From positions 1-29,166 of the forward strand of contig CAMPHJ010000023.1 in NCBI GenBank assembly GCA_946885845.1: a stretch of 29,166 nt of DNA, given 5' to 3'. A program made the position numbers and the translations under genes. A model generated the notes under the pieces. That model saw only the letters and a list, made by a program, of their open reading frames with translations, was not told the origin of the DNA and searched no databases. This document shows positions 1-7,400 of the stretch, one piece after another. Source of the stretch: an uncultured Sphingobium sp. GTDB lineage: Bacteria; Pseudomonadota; Alphaproteobacteria; Sphingomonadales; Sphingomonadaceae. Numbering within the stretch: the stretch's first letter is position 1; every line of letters begins with the position of its first letter.

Positions 1-654
1 AAGCTGAAGGACAAGGCTGGCAAGGAAAGCGCCGCCGAATTCAGCCATATGATCGTCGCGATCGGCATCGTTCCGAACACTGCCGATATCGGCCTGAAGG
101 AACTAGGCGTCGCCATGGACGATCGCGGATTTCTGAAGACCGACGAGATGTGCCGGACCAATGTCGACGGGCTGTGGGCGATTGGCGACATCACCGCGCC
201 GCCATGGCTGGCCCACAAGGCAAGCCATGAAGGCGTGATCGCCGCCGAAGCCATTGCCGGGAAGCATCCCCATGCGATGGATGCGCGCAACATTCCGGGC
301 TGCACCTATTGCCACCCGCAGATTGCCAGCGTCGGCCTGACCGAAGCCAAGGCCAAGGAGGCAGGGTATGAGGTCAAGGTCGGCATGTTCCCGTTCATTG
401 GCAATGGCAAGGCAATCGCGCTGGGCGAGTCGGAAGGCTTTACGAAGACGGTCTTCGACGCCAAGACCGGCGAGCTGCTGGGCGCGCACATGGTCGGGGC
501 GGAAGTGACGGAGATGATCCAGGGCTTCACCGTCGGCAAGACGCTGGAAACGACCGAGGCCGACCTGATGCACACGGTCTTTCCGCACCCCACCATTTCG
601 GAATCGATGCATGAAAGCGTGCTCGCCGCCTATGGCAGAGCTCTCCATATCTGA
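1..654 (+). CDS. lpdA: Dihydrolipoyl dehydrogenase (E3), C-terminal part
   Basis: This is a partial gene whose 5' end lies outside the window; the frame is open from base 1. It encodes the C-terminal third or so of lipoamide dehydrogenase, the FAD flavoprotein that reoxidises dihydrolipoyl groups of 2-oxoacid dehydrogenase complexes with NAD+. The sequence shows the second FAD-contact motif (GLWAIGDIT, about bases 169-195) and then the dimerisation domain. The hallmark HPTISE near the C-terminus supplies the His-Glu pair that works with the active-site disulfide; that disulfide would lie in the missing N-terminal part. The ending, in which a short AAYG segment follows HPTISESMHES, is typical of the family. 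Glutathione or mercuric reductases share the fold, but HPTxSE with this ending favours lipoamide dehydrogenase. The next gene follows closely on the same strand. Confidence 0.95.
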   Translation, partial: KLKDKAGKESAAEFSHMIVAIGIVPNTADIGLKELGVAMDDRGFLKTDEMCRTNVDGLWAIGDITAPPWLAHKASHEGVIAAEAIAGKHPHAMDARNIPGCTYCHPQIASVGLTEAKAKEAGYEVKVGMFPFIGNGKAIALGESEGFTKTVFDAKTGELLGAHMVGAEVTEMIQGFTVGKTLETTEADLMHTVFPHPTISESMHESVLAAYGRALHI

Positions 655-679
655 TCGGCGCGCATGGCGAAGGGGTGGA

Positions 680-1375
680 ATGGCTTTCGCCGTTTCACTC
701 CTTTGCGTTTTCCTGATCGCGCTGCTCCAGCAATCGGGCGCAACCGATGCGTTCAATCTTGCCGGCATGGGGGCAGCTGGAGCGGCGCGCGATACGCAAG
801 TTGGCGTGGTCGTGACGATAGCGATGCAGGCCGCGTCGATGGCGGGGGGAAGCGGAGGCCGCCTGCTATTGTTCAACGTCGCCCTTGCCGGATTGCTGTG
901 GCAGGGAAGGCGGATCGCCGCGCTATGGCTGACCTTCACGATGGCAGGCGGCACTTTGCTGAATCTGGGCCTGAAACAGCTTTTCGCCGCGCCACGCCCC
1001 GATTTGCTGCCGCATCTGGACGTCGTTAACAGCTACAGTTTCCCCAGCGGGCATGCGGCGGGAAATATGATCCTGTTCGGCGCGATGGCGATGCTGATCA
1101 ACCGATGCGCAGCCTATATGGTGAGCGGCATGATCATCCTGCTGATCGGGGTCAGCCGCATTTGGCTGGGCGTCCATTGGCCCACCGACGTTCTGGCGGG
1201 CTGGGTCGTCGGGTTGGGCTGGCTCGCTTTCTGCCGGTGCTGGCTACCAGCGCGGGGAAGGGAGCAGCAGCGCGTCGCTCAGGCGGTCAAAGGGGGGCAT
1301 GCCGTCGGCGGTGACGAAACCATGTACCCAGAAGCTGTCGAAGGCGCTGGCCATCGCCACGGCGAGCAGCAGTAG
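680..1375 (+). CDS. PAP2-family membrane phosphatase
   Basis: The product is an integral membrane acid phosphatase of the PAP2 type, a group that dephosphorylates lipid phosphates such as undecaprenyl or phosphatidylglycerol phosphates. All three signature blocks are visible, numbered from this start: K99 with RP at 106-107, PSGH at 122-125, and SR at 159-160 with H166 and D170. Several hydrophobic segments surround them. I chose the ATG at 680 because AAGGGG lies just upstream and the start does not overlap lpdA. ATGs at 632 and 611 are also in frame and would add a basic N-terminus. The last 40 or so residues are hydrophilic and lie antisense to the end of the facing DUF2142 gene, so the original stop codon may have been lost. 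The exact substrate cannot be read from the sequence. Confidence 0.88.
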   Translation: MAFAVSLLCVFLIALLQQSGATDAFNLAGMGAAGAARDTQVGVVVTIAMQAASMAGGSGGRLLLFNVALAGLLWQGRRIAALWLTFTMAGGTLLNLGLKQLFAAPRPDLLPHLDVVNSYSFPSGHAAGNMILFGAMAMLINRCAAYMVSGMIILLIGVSRIWLGVHWPTDVLAGWVVGLGWLAFCRCWLPARGREQQRVAQAVKGGHAVGGDETMYPEAVEGAGHRHGEQQ

Positions 1376-2731
1376 CGCCGCGCCCGCAAATATCGGGCGC
1401 GCGCCCCTCACGGCGGTTTCGGGCATGATCGCCAGCAATAGGAGCGGCAGGATGGGCAGGAAATAGCGACCCTGCGTTCCCTGGATATAGTCAGCGCCGA
1501 GCGGGGTTCCCGTCAGGTACATCGCCGTTTCGATGAGCAGCGCGCTGCCCGCCGCCACCACGATCCACCAGAGGCGCTGCCCGATACCGATCTGCACGCC
1601 CGATCCGCTCAGCACCCCGGCGCCGATCATCAGTGCGGCAAGAGGATAGGCGGCGAGTGGCAGCAATATGGCGTTCCAGCCGAAACGACCGACGATCTGA
1701 AGCGCGTAAACGGGCCCACGGTCGACCACGCTGGAACAAAGGATGCGTACATAGGCGACCGGGTCCGCCAGGATCATGCCAAGTTGATCGGCCAGCGGAG
1801 CGGTCATGGCATGTTCGCCGGTTTTGCGCGAAGCGATATGGTATAGCGCCTGGCTTCCGCCCGACATTTTCATCCACGCGATGAATGCGATCGCGCCGAC
1901 CGCCATTGCCGCGACCAGCAACCAGGGACGCAGGTCGCGCCGCATTTCAGGGCGGGTCAAACCGGCGGCCATCAGCGGCAGATAGACCCCCTTTGCAAGC
2001 GCGAGAAGAGGGGCCGCAGCCAGCAGGCCGATGGATCGTGCCGGGGTGACACCCATGAATGCTATGCGCAGCGCAAGGGCGAGGCCGAGAAAGCCCATGC
2101 CATTGATCACTGCATCGGGTGATAAAGACCCGGTTTGGTAGCTGAACATCGGCAGCAATGCCGTTGCAAGCATTGCGCTCCGTCCGAACGGCAGCAGGGA
2201 AAGCGCCAAAGTCAGGAGGCCCAGTCCGGCCAGCGCATTCACGATACGTCCGGTGTAAAAGCTGCCCAGCCGGGGCAGGCCCGCCGCGTCCCCCAGCATC
2301 AGCCCGACTGCGCCCGGCGCATAAAGGCTGGGCGCATAGCTGGCGACGTTGGGGAAGTCGGCGAAATCCGTTCCGGGCCGCGCGTCATCTGCGGCCCACG
2401 CTTTTGCCAGCATGTCGGGGTCGAAGCGGCGGAGCGTCGCAGGTACATCTGTCGCAAAATCCGCGCCATGCAGGTCCACTGCCGCACGGGGCAGTTCCGC
2501 GCCGATCATCGTCCCCCGCGCCTGCGTGAAAACGCGCCCTTCGGCGAGGAGGAGCGCTTTCATATAATGCTGGTTTTCGTCGGGAGCCTGAAAAGGTGGC
2601 GTGATCAGGGCGAAGAACAGGGTCGAAAGGCAAATGGCGGCCAATAGCCACTGCTGCACAGGCGTGGTGGGCGCTGAAACAGGTAGATATGCGCGGCGCG
2701 TTTCAGCCGTCGATAATCGTTCGTTCCGCAA
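1244..2731 (-). CDS. DUF2142-family polytopic membrane protein
   Basis: This is a predicted inner-membrane protein of 495 residues with about ten or eleven hydrophobic segments. Residues 45-55 (PPFQAPDENQH), right after the first membrane span, match the hallmark of DUF2142 proteins, which resemble GT-C type glycosyltransferases and often sit in polysaccharide loci. The substrate is unknown. The start used is TTG at 2731. It is preceded by a run of nine G on the coding strand (complement of 2740-2748), which may act as the ribosome-binding site. An ATG at 2757 lies upstream but is out of frame with nine G; ten or seven G would place it in frame. The 3' end overlaps the facing PAP2 gene by 132 bases. 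Its neighbour suggests a shared role in lipid-linked sugar or envelope metabolism, which is inference only. Confidence 0.85.
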   Translation of the reverse strand: MRNERLSTAETRRAYLPVSAPTTPVQQWLLAAICLSTLFFALITPPFQAPDENQHYMKALLLAEGRVFTQARGTMIGAELPRAAVDLHGADFATDVPATLRRFDPDMLAKAWAADDARPGTDFADFPNVASYAPSLYAPGAVGLMLGDAAGLPRLGSFYTGRIVNALAGLGLLTLALSLLPFGRSAMLATALLPMFSYQTGSLSPDAVINGMGFLGLALALRIAFMGVTPARSIGLLAAAPLLALAKGVYLPLMAAGLTRPEMRRDLRPWLLVAAMAVGAIAFIAWMKMSGGSQALYHIASRKTGEHAMTAPLADQLGMILADPVAYVRILCSSVVDRGPVYALQIVGRFGWNAILLPLAAYPLAALMIGAGVLSGSGVQIGIGQRLWWIVVAAGSALLIETAMYLTGTPLGADYIQGTQGRYFLPILPLLLLAIMPETAVRGARPIFAGAALLLLAVAMASAFDSFWVHGFVTADGMPPFDRLSDALLLPSPRW

Positions 2732-2739
2732 GGATTGCG

Positions 2740-2748
2740 CCCCCCCCC
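2740..2748 (-). repeat. Nine-base G homopolymer at the DUF2142 gene start
   Basis: Nine consecutive C on the plus strand read as nine G on the coding strand of the DUF2142 gene. The run ends eight bases before the TTG start and begins nine bases after the first base of an upstream ATG. Such tracts are prone to slipped-strand length change. Here the length decides whether the upstream ATG is in frame. Confidence 0.75.
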
Positions 2749-2823
2749 TGATCGCATGCCGGACCGGGATGTTAACGCCCAGACCTTAATATTTCCGTCG
2801 CGTTGCTTGTGGCGGGCAAAAGA

Positions 2824-3555
2824 TTACAGGGTCGAAGCAATTTCCTTGGCAAGCCAGGTTGGCAGGGTGGCGGGATCGATGGTTTCGACGCGCCGAAGCT
2901 CGATGGAAATACCCATGTCGGGCAGGGCGGCCCGTTGCCGCTTTTCATCGGCCTCAGCTATCGGAACAGCGACGAGCCGCCGGTTGATCTTGCTGCGATA
3001 ATGCATCCGCGCAGTGTTTTCCTGCCCCACATAGCAACCCTTGTCATAATCTACGCCGCCCAGTTCTTCGGCGTTGGTTTCCAGCCAGAGCAGCTGATCC
3101 TGCCCAAGTTCGCCGACGCCTTCGAAAATGCCGAGCGACAGGCGGTGCGCGCGGAATGCGGCGGCGGCGTCGCCCGGACTTGCCGGAGCGAGCCAACGAT
3201 GGCCGAGCGCAGGGAGGCGTGGGTCGAGGGGCTTGTCGCTTTGGTCGAGGGACCAATGAACAGCCAGATTCTCTTCGCGAGCGACCATGACTTTGCGGCG
3301 CAGGCGGTAGAGGGTCAGGCGCCGCGTGAGCGCGTCCGCCTGCGCGGCCTCGCAATCTATCAGCACGTCATTGCCATCGGCCCAAAGGATGAAGTCGAAC
3401 AGCGCCTTGCCCTGCGGCGTCAACAGCCCGCCCCACCGCGGCGCGTCCGCTGTCAGGGTGAGGACATCGCGCGTCAGCAGCCCCTGAAGGAAGCTCTTTG
3501 CATCTTCACCCGAAATTCTGAGGAGGGCGCGGTCGGTTAAGGTGGTGCCGGTCAT
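2824..3555 (-). CDS. ygfZ: YgfZ/GcvT-like folate-binding protein
   Basis: The product is 243 residues and belongs to the YgfZ (IBA57-like) family, folate-binding relatives of the glycine-cleavage T protein. They support maturation or repair of certain iron-sulfur proteins, such as the tRNA methylthiotransferase MiaB in E. coli. The diagnostic motif KGCYVGQE is present at residues 172-179, with its conserved cysteine at 174. The N-terminal stretch (LLRISGEDAKSFLQGLLTRD) is also typical. Bacterial members are roughly 240-330 residues, so this is a short form. The gene is divergent from the dihydroorotase gene with 49 bases between the two starts, so the two promoters must overlap or lie back to back. 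No strong Shine-Dalgarno sequence is seen before the ATG. Confidence 0.92.
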   Translation of the reverse strand: MTGTTLTDRALLRISGEDAKSFLQGLLTRDVLTLTADAPRWGGLLTPQGKALFDFILWADGNDVLIDCEAAQADALTRRLTLYRLRRKVMVAREENLAVHWSLDQSDKPLDPRLPALGHRWLAPASPGDAAAAFRAHRLSLGIFEGVGELGQDQLLWLETNAEELGGVDYDKGCYVGQENTARMHYRSKINRRLVAVPIAEADEKRQRAALPDMGISIELRRVETIDPATLPTWLAKEIASTL

Positions 3556-3604
3556 CGGCTTTAGGTAGGACAGGCAATCAATTTATCCAAGCGGCGAGCA
3601 TCCC

Positions 3605-4936
3605 ATGTCCGAGACTTTCGACCTGATCCTGAAGAATGGCACCGTCCACACCCCCGGCGGCGCGGAAAATGCGGACATAGGCGTCCGCGCGGGCAAGATC
3701 GTGGCGATCGGGACCAGCCTGGGCGATGCGGGCGAGGTGATCGATTGTTCGGGCCTCGACGTGCTGCCGGGGTGCATCGACAGTCAGGTGCATTTCCGTG
3801 AGCCTGGGCTGGAGCATAAGGAAGACCTGGAATCGGGCAGCCGGGCGGCTGTGCTGGGCGGGATCACCGCGGTCTTTGAAATGCCCAACACCAACCCCAA
3901 CACCGACAGTGCAGAGCGGGTGAGGGAAAAGCTGGATCGCGCGCATCATCGCATGTGGTGCGACCATGCCTTTTATGTCGGTGCGACGGCGGACAATGCC
4001 GAGGCGCTGAAGGAACTGGAGCGCATACCCGGCACGGCGGGGGTCAAGATATTCATGGGCGCGTCGACAGGCAGCCTGCTGGTGGACGATGACGACGCGC
4101 TGTCGCGGGTCTTGGCCAGCGGGACGCGTCGCGTCGCCATCCATGCCGAGGACGAGGCGCGGATGAATGCGCGAAAGGACCTTCGGGTCGAGGGCGATTC
4201 GTCTTCGCACCCGATCTGGCGCGACGATGAAAGCGCCATGATCGCGACGAAGCGGATCATAGGCCTTGCCCGAAAAGCACGGCGGCGAATCCACATCCTG
4301 CATGTGACTACCCCTGCGGAACTGGCGTATATTGCGGGGCACAAGGATATCGCGACATGCGAAGTGACGCCGCAGCACCTGACGCTGGCGGCGGAGGACG
4401 CCTATCCACGGCTGGGCACTTATGCGCAGATGAACCCCCCGATCCGGTCCGCTGCGCATAGGGACGGCCTGTGGCATTGGTTGGCGCAGGGCGTGCCGGA
4501 TGTTCTGGGCAGCGACCATGCGCCGCATACGATAGAGGAAAAGGCAAAGCCCTATCCCGCCAGCCCCAGCGGCATGCCCGGCGTCCAGACGCTGGTGCCG
4601 TTGCTGCTGAACCATGTGGCGGAAGGCAGGTTGTCGCTGCGTCGTTTTATCGAGCTTACATCTTCGGGGCCGCAACGGGTGTTCGGGCTGGTGGGCAAGG
4701 GGCGCATCGCTCTGGGCTATGATGCCGACTTCACCGTGGTCGACCTTAAGAAGCGGTGGACCATGGGCAGCGAATGGCTGGCTTCACGCTGTAACTGGTC
4801 GCCCTTTGAAGGGATGGACCTTACCGGAAAGGTCGTTGGCACCATCGTGCGCGGCCATCGGGTGATGTGGGAAGACACGCTGGCTAATGAGGCGGTCGGT
4901 GAGCCGGTCCGGTTTGAAGCGACCGAATTTTATTAA
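3605..4936 (+). CDS. pyrC: Dihydroorotase-type cyclic amidohydrolase
   Basis: This 443-residue amidohydrolase resembles the multifunctional-type (class I-like) dihydroorotases, which close carbamoyl-aspartate to dihydroorotate in pyrimidine synthesis. Visible landmarks are the HFREPG block at 63-68, K148 in GVKIFMG (the place of a carboxylated lysine in hydantoinase-like members), H180, H233 and D304 in GSDHAPH. The usual first metal ligand of the HxH pair is replaced: residues 61-63 read Q-V-H instead of H-V-H. I recall this QVHFREPG form as common to an alphaproteobacterial subfamily annotated as dihydroorotase, so it is probably not damage. No aspartate carbamoyltransferase gene is adjacent, so a second, paralogous cyclic-amide hydrolase is an alternative. 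The stop codon overlaps that of the convergent rarD gene. Confidence 0.88.
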   Translation: MSETFDLILKNGTVHTPGGAENADIGVRAGKIVAIGTSLGDAGEVIDCSGLDVLPGCIDSQVHFREPGLEHKEDLESGSRAAVLGGITAVFEMPNTNPNTDSAERVREKLDRAHHRMWCDHAFYVGATADNAEALKELERIPGTAGVKIFMGASTGSLLVDDDDALSRVLASGTRRVAIHAEDEARMNARKDLRVEGDSSSHPIWRDDESAMIATKRIIGLARKARRRIHILHVTTPAELAYIAGHKDIATCEVTPQHLTLAAEDAYPRLGTYAQMNPPIRSAAHRDGLWHWLAQGVPDVLGSDHAPHTIEEKAKPYPASPSGMPGVQTLVPLLLNHVAEGRLSLRRFIELTSSGPQRVFGLVGKGRIALGYDADFTVVDLKKRWTMGSEWLASRCNWSPFEGMDLTGKVVGTIVRGHRVMWEDTLANEAVGEPVRFEATEFY

Positions 4937-5835
4937 GCGGGGGAAAGTCTGTTCCGGCGGGCGGCGGTCACGCTGTCGCCCGCGAAGAGAATGAGGCCAA
5001 GCCATATCAGCGCGAAGCTGGCCATCTGCCCGTGCGACAGTTTTTCACCGTAAAGAAAGACGCCGCACAGGAATTGCAGCGACGGTGCCAGATATTGCAT
5101 CAGGCCCAGCGTGGCCATCGGCAAACGATGTGCCGCCATGGCGAAAAGAACCAGCGGTATGGTGGTCAGCGCGCCCGAAGCGATCAGCAACCATGTGACA
5201 TAGGCATTGGTGCCCAGGCTGATCCCGCCATGCGCGGATAGCCACAGCAGATAGGCCAGCGCGAAAGGCGTCAGGATCAATGTTTCCACGCCCAGACCGG
5301 CCATCGGAGGCACCGGCGTCATCTTGCGAATCAATCCGTAGAAGGCAAAGCTCAGCGCCAGGAGAACGCTGATCCAAAGGGTGGTGAGTGCTGCGGCGGC
5401 CATGATGGCGACGCCCAGCGTTGCGGTGGCGATTGCCAGCACCTGCGCGCGTCGCAGCTTTTCCTTGAGCACCAGGACGCCCAGCGCGACATTCACCAGT
5501 GGATTGAGGAAATAGCCAAGGCTGGCGGCGATGACATGGTCGTTGTTGACCGACCAGACATAGGTCACCCAGTTAATGCCGATGAACAGCGCGGATCCCG
5601 CCAGCGGCAACAGCAGCTTCGAGTCCCGAAAGGCGCTTAATAGCGGGCCGAGGCCGCGCCGTGCCGCCAGCACGCCAAGGATCAGCAGGAGCGACCAGAT
5701 GACACGTTGGGACACGACTTCGACCGGGGCCACTTCGTGAAGCAGCTTGAAGAAAATGGGGAGCAGTCCCCACAGCCCATAGGCACCCAGAGCCGCGAGC
5801 ATACCTGCCCGCAGTTCAGGATTATGTTCGTTCAG
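4933..5835 (-). CDS. rarD: RarD-type EamA/DMT transporter
   Basis: The product is a ten-helix inner-membrane transporter of the drug/metabolite superfamily, RarD subfamily; the E. coli member was named as chloramphenicol-sensitive protein RarD and its substrate is unsettled. The opening LRAGMLAALGAYGLWG matches the family N-terminus, in which a short polar arm ending in R-x-G precedes the first helix. That arm lies upstream of the first ATG at 5802, and the only plausible initiator I can find is CTG at 5835, preceded by GGAGGG at good spacing. The CTG overlaps the TGA of the upstream small gene as CTGA, which suggests translational coupling. With this start the protein is 300 residues, the usual length. 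If CTG is not used, the gene begins at 5802 with 289 residues. It converges on the dihydroorotase gene. Confidence 0.92.
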   Translation of the reverse strand: MNEHNPELRAGMLAALGAYGLWGLLPIFFKLLHEVAPVEVVSQRVIWSLLLILGVLAARRGLGPLLSAFRDSKLLLPLAGSALFIGINWVTYVWSVNNDHVIAASLGYFLNPLVNVALGVLVLKEKLRRAQVLAIATATLGVAIMAAAALTTLWISVLLALSFAFYGLIRKMTPVPPMAGLGVETLILTPFALAYLLWLSAHGGISLGTNAYVTWLLIASGALTTIPLVLFAMAAHRLPMATLGLMQYLAPSLQFLCGVFLYGEKLSHGQMASFALIWLGLILFAGDSVTAARRNRLSPA

Positions 5836-6053
5836 AAAATCCCTCCCCCGGCGAACAGCCGCAGCGCGCCAAAGGCCGCGACGATCAGGCAGAAGTTGCG
5901 TCCGCCATTCCGGCTGGACGCCATGCCGATCAGCGCACCGACCAGGGCAAGCGGCACGAGCAGCCAGTTGAGGATCGCCACGAACGGCAGGATCGCGGGG
6001 ATCATCAGGACAAGGGCGACAAGTCCGATCAGGACTGAAACTATATTAAGCAT
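5832..6053 (-). CDS. Small hydrophobic membrane protein of unknown function
   Basis: This short gene encodes 73 residues from ATG at 6053, or 76 from GTG at 6060-6062. It contains two long hydrophobic segments covering the first 50 residues or so and a third, weaker one before a glycine-rich end. A short polar stretch (SSRNGGRN) makes the one clear break. I do not recognise the family. Its stop codon overlaps the proposed CTG start of rarD by CTGA, so the two are probably one transcript and the small protein may be a partner or simply the leader gene. There is no strong Shine-Dalgarno sequence before either start. The reading frame looks real because of its membrane-protein composition and close coupling, but no motif supports a function. 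Confidence 0.6.
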   Translation of the reverse strand: MLNIVSVLIGLVALVLMIPAILPFVAILNWLLVPLALVGALIGMASSRNGGRNFCLIVAAFGALRLFAGGGIF

Positions 6054-6207
6054 TATCAACACATGGCCATTCCGGCATCGAAGGGCAAGGTGGCGATAAT
6101 GCCGACGTGCAAAGAATGGCGTGACGGAAATATTTAGCGATTCACCAAAAAGCCTAACGGAAAATTAACCTGCGCTCTTCATCTCCTGTTTACGAAGGAG
6201 TGAAGCT

Positions 6208-6954
6208 ATGGTGCGTTTCCCGACTGCCTGCGTGGCGGCGTTTTTGTTGATCCTGCCTTTGGGAGGGTGCGGCAAGGATGACAAGGATGCCGATCTCAAC
6301 GCGCTGGACGCCCAGCTCACCAATGACGCCGTCGATCCCGCTCTTAAAGGCGCGCTTGCCGGTCAGATCGTTGTCGATCCCAATCTGACCAGCCAGTCGA
6401 ACCGCAATGCCGTTCGTCCAGCTGACCGTCCCGCCAATGCTGCATTGCCGGTGTTGAAGGGCGATGCCGCCCAGGCGCTGGCCCAGTCGGTAAAGCTGGC
6501 TGGAGGCAAACTGCTTGCTACGCCTGCTCCTGCAAAGGGAGAAGCGATGGAATCGACTACGACGCTGGCGGCGCTGGCCCGTGAACAGTCGCAGCCCGGC
6601 GGCAACGTCTATTGCCGCAAGAATCTGGTCTACGGAATGCAGTGGGCCAGCCGCTTGCCCGACCCGTTCACTGTGTATCCCGGTGCGCAGTTGATGGAAG
6701 CTGCCGGCGCGGAAAAAGATGGATGCACCCTGCGCGCTGCGACCTTTGTGACGCCAGTGCCACGCCAGAGCGTCATGGATTTCTACTATACGCAAGCGCG
6801 CCGATCAGGCTTTGAGGCCGAACACCGGATATTGGGCGGCGACCATGTGCTGGGCGGCACGCGCAAGGATGACGGTGGCGCGTTCATGTTGCTGTTCACC
6901 GACGCTCCGGGGGGCAAGACCAGTGTTGATATCATCGCCGACAACGGGCGCTGA
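6208..6954 (+). CDS. Predicted lipoprotein, unknown function
   Basis: The 248-residue product begins with a lipoprotein signal: a hydrophobic stretch ending in L-G-G-C with the lipidated cysteine at 21. A polar, Asp-rich linker follows, so the mature protein should be anchored in the periplasm or outer membrane. A first half rich in Ala and Asn is followed by a more structured second half, which contains two cysteines (in NVYCRKN and DGCTLRA) that could form a disulfide, and a phrase FYYTQARRSGF. I recognise no known domain. The start is well supported by GAAGGAG nine bases before the ATG. The gene stands alone, with 154 bases upstream to the divergent small membrane protein and 62 bases before the fluoride exporter gene. 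Lipidation would depend on Lgt, encoded at 21722-22588. Confidence 0.82.
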   Translation: MVRFPTACVAAFLLILPLGGCGKDDKDADLNALDAQLTNDAVDPALKGALAGQIVVDPNLTSQSNRNAVRPADRPANAALPVLKGDAAQALAQSVKLAGGKLLATPAPAKGEAMESTTTLAALAREQSQPGGNVYCRKNLVYGMQWASRLPDPFTVYPGAQLMEAAGAEKDGCTLRAATFVTPVPRQSVMDFYYTQARRSGFEAEHRILGGDHVLGGTRKDDGGAFMLLFTDAPGGKTSVDIIADNGR

Positions 6955-7016
6955 TAACGCCGATAGCTGAAGATCGCCCCATTTCCTTTGTCGCGATTTC
7001 CCTCTAGGGCGGCGGC

Positions 7017-7400
7017 ATGAATAATATCCTCCTCGTCATGGGTGGCGGCGCTGTGGGCGCGCTCGGGCGCTATCAGCTTGGCCGCTTGTCGGGCCATTTG
7101 TTTCCCGCTGCCCTCTGGCCATGGGGAACCTTTGCGGTCAACCTTCTGGGCGGGTTCGCGATGGGGATAGTCGTCGGATGGCTGGCACGGTTTCACGCCG
7201 CACCCGGCGAATCCCTTCGCCTGTTGCTGGCGGTGGGGCTGCTGGGCGGTTTCACCACCTTTTCTTCCTTCAGTCTGGAAATGGTGCTGATGATCGAACG
7301 GGGCCAGTTCGGCATGGCCATCGGCTATGCGACCTTTTCCGTCGTCGGCGCGGTCGCCGCGCTGATCGGCGGGCTTAGCCTGATGAGGACTATCGCATGA
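7017..7400 (+). CDS. crcB: Fluoride ion exporter (CrcB/Fluc)
   Basis: The 127-residue protein is a Fluc-type fluoride channel, a dual-topology dimer that lets cytoplasmic fluoride leak out and so protects enolase and pyrophosphatase. Four hydrophobic segments are visible. The conserved core is seen in GALGRYQLG near the N-terminus, GTFAVNLLGGF (with the pore asparagine) in the second helix, and GGFTTFSSFSLE in the third, which carries the fluoride-track phenylalanines and serines. It is the first gene of an overlapped cluster, and its TGA shares four bases with the next ATG. The 62 bases upstream do not show the fluoride riboswitch consensus, so regulation by that route is unlikely here. Confidence 0.95.
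   Translation: MNNILLVMGGGAVGALGRYQLGRLSGHLFPAALWPWGTFAVNLLGGFAMGIVVGWLARFHAAPGESLRLLLAVGLLGGFTTFSSFSLEMVLMIERGQFGMAIGYATFSVVGAVAALIGGLSLMRTIA

Noticed and set aside
3578..4675. Minus-strand frame opposite the dihydroorotase gene
   Set aside because: The plus strand encodes a clear amidohydrolase; the opposite frame is Arg/His/Gln-rich and matches no family.
6955..7016. Fluoride riboswitch before crcB
   Set aside because: The 62-base leader lacks the conserved riboswitch core and is close to the minimum length; I see no matching stems.
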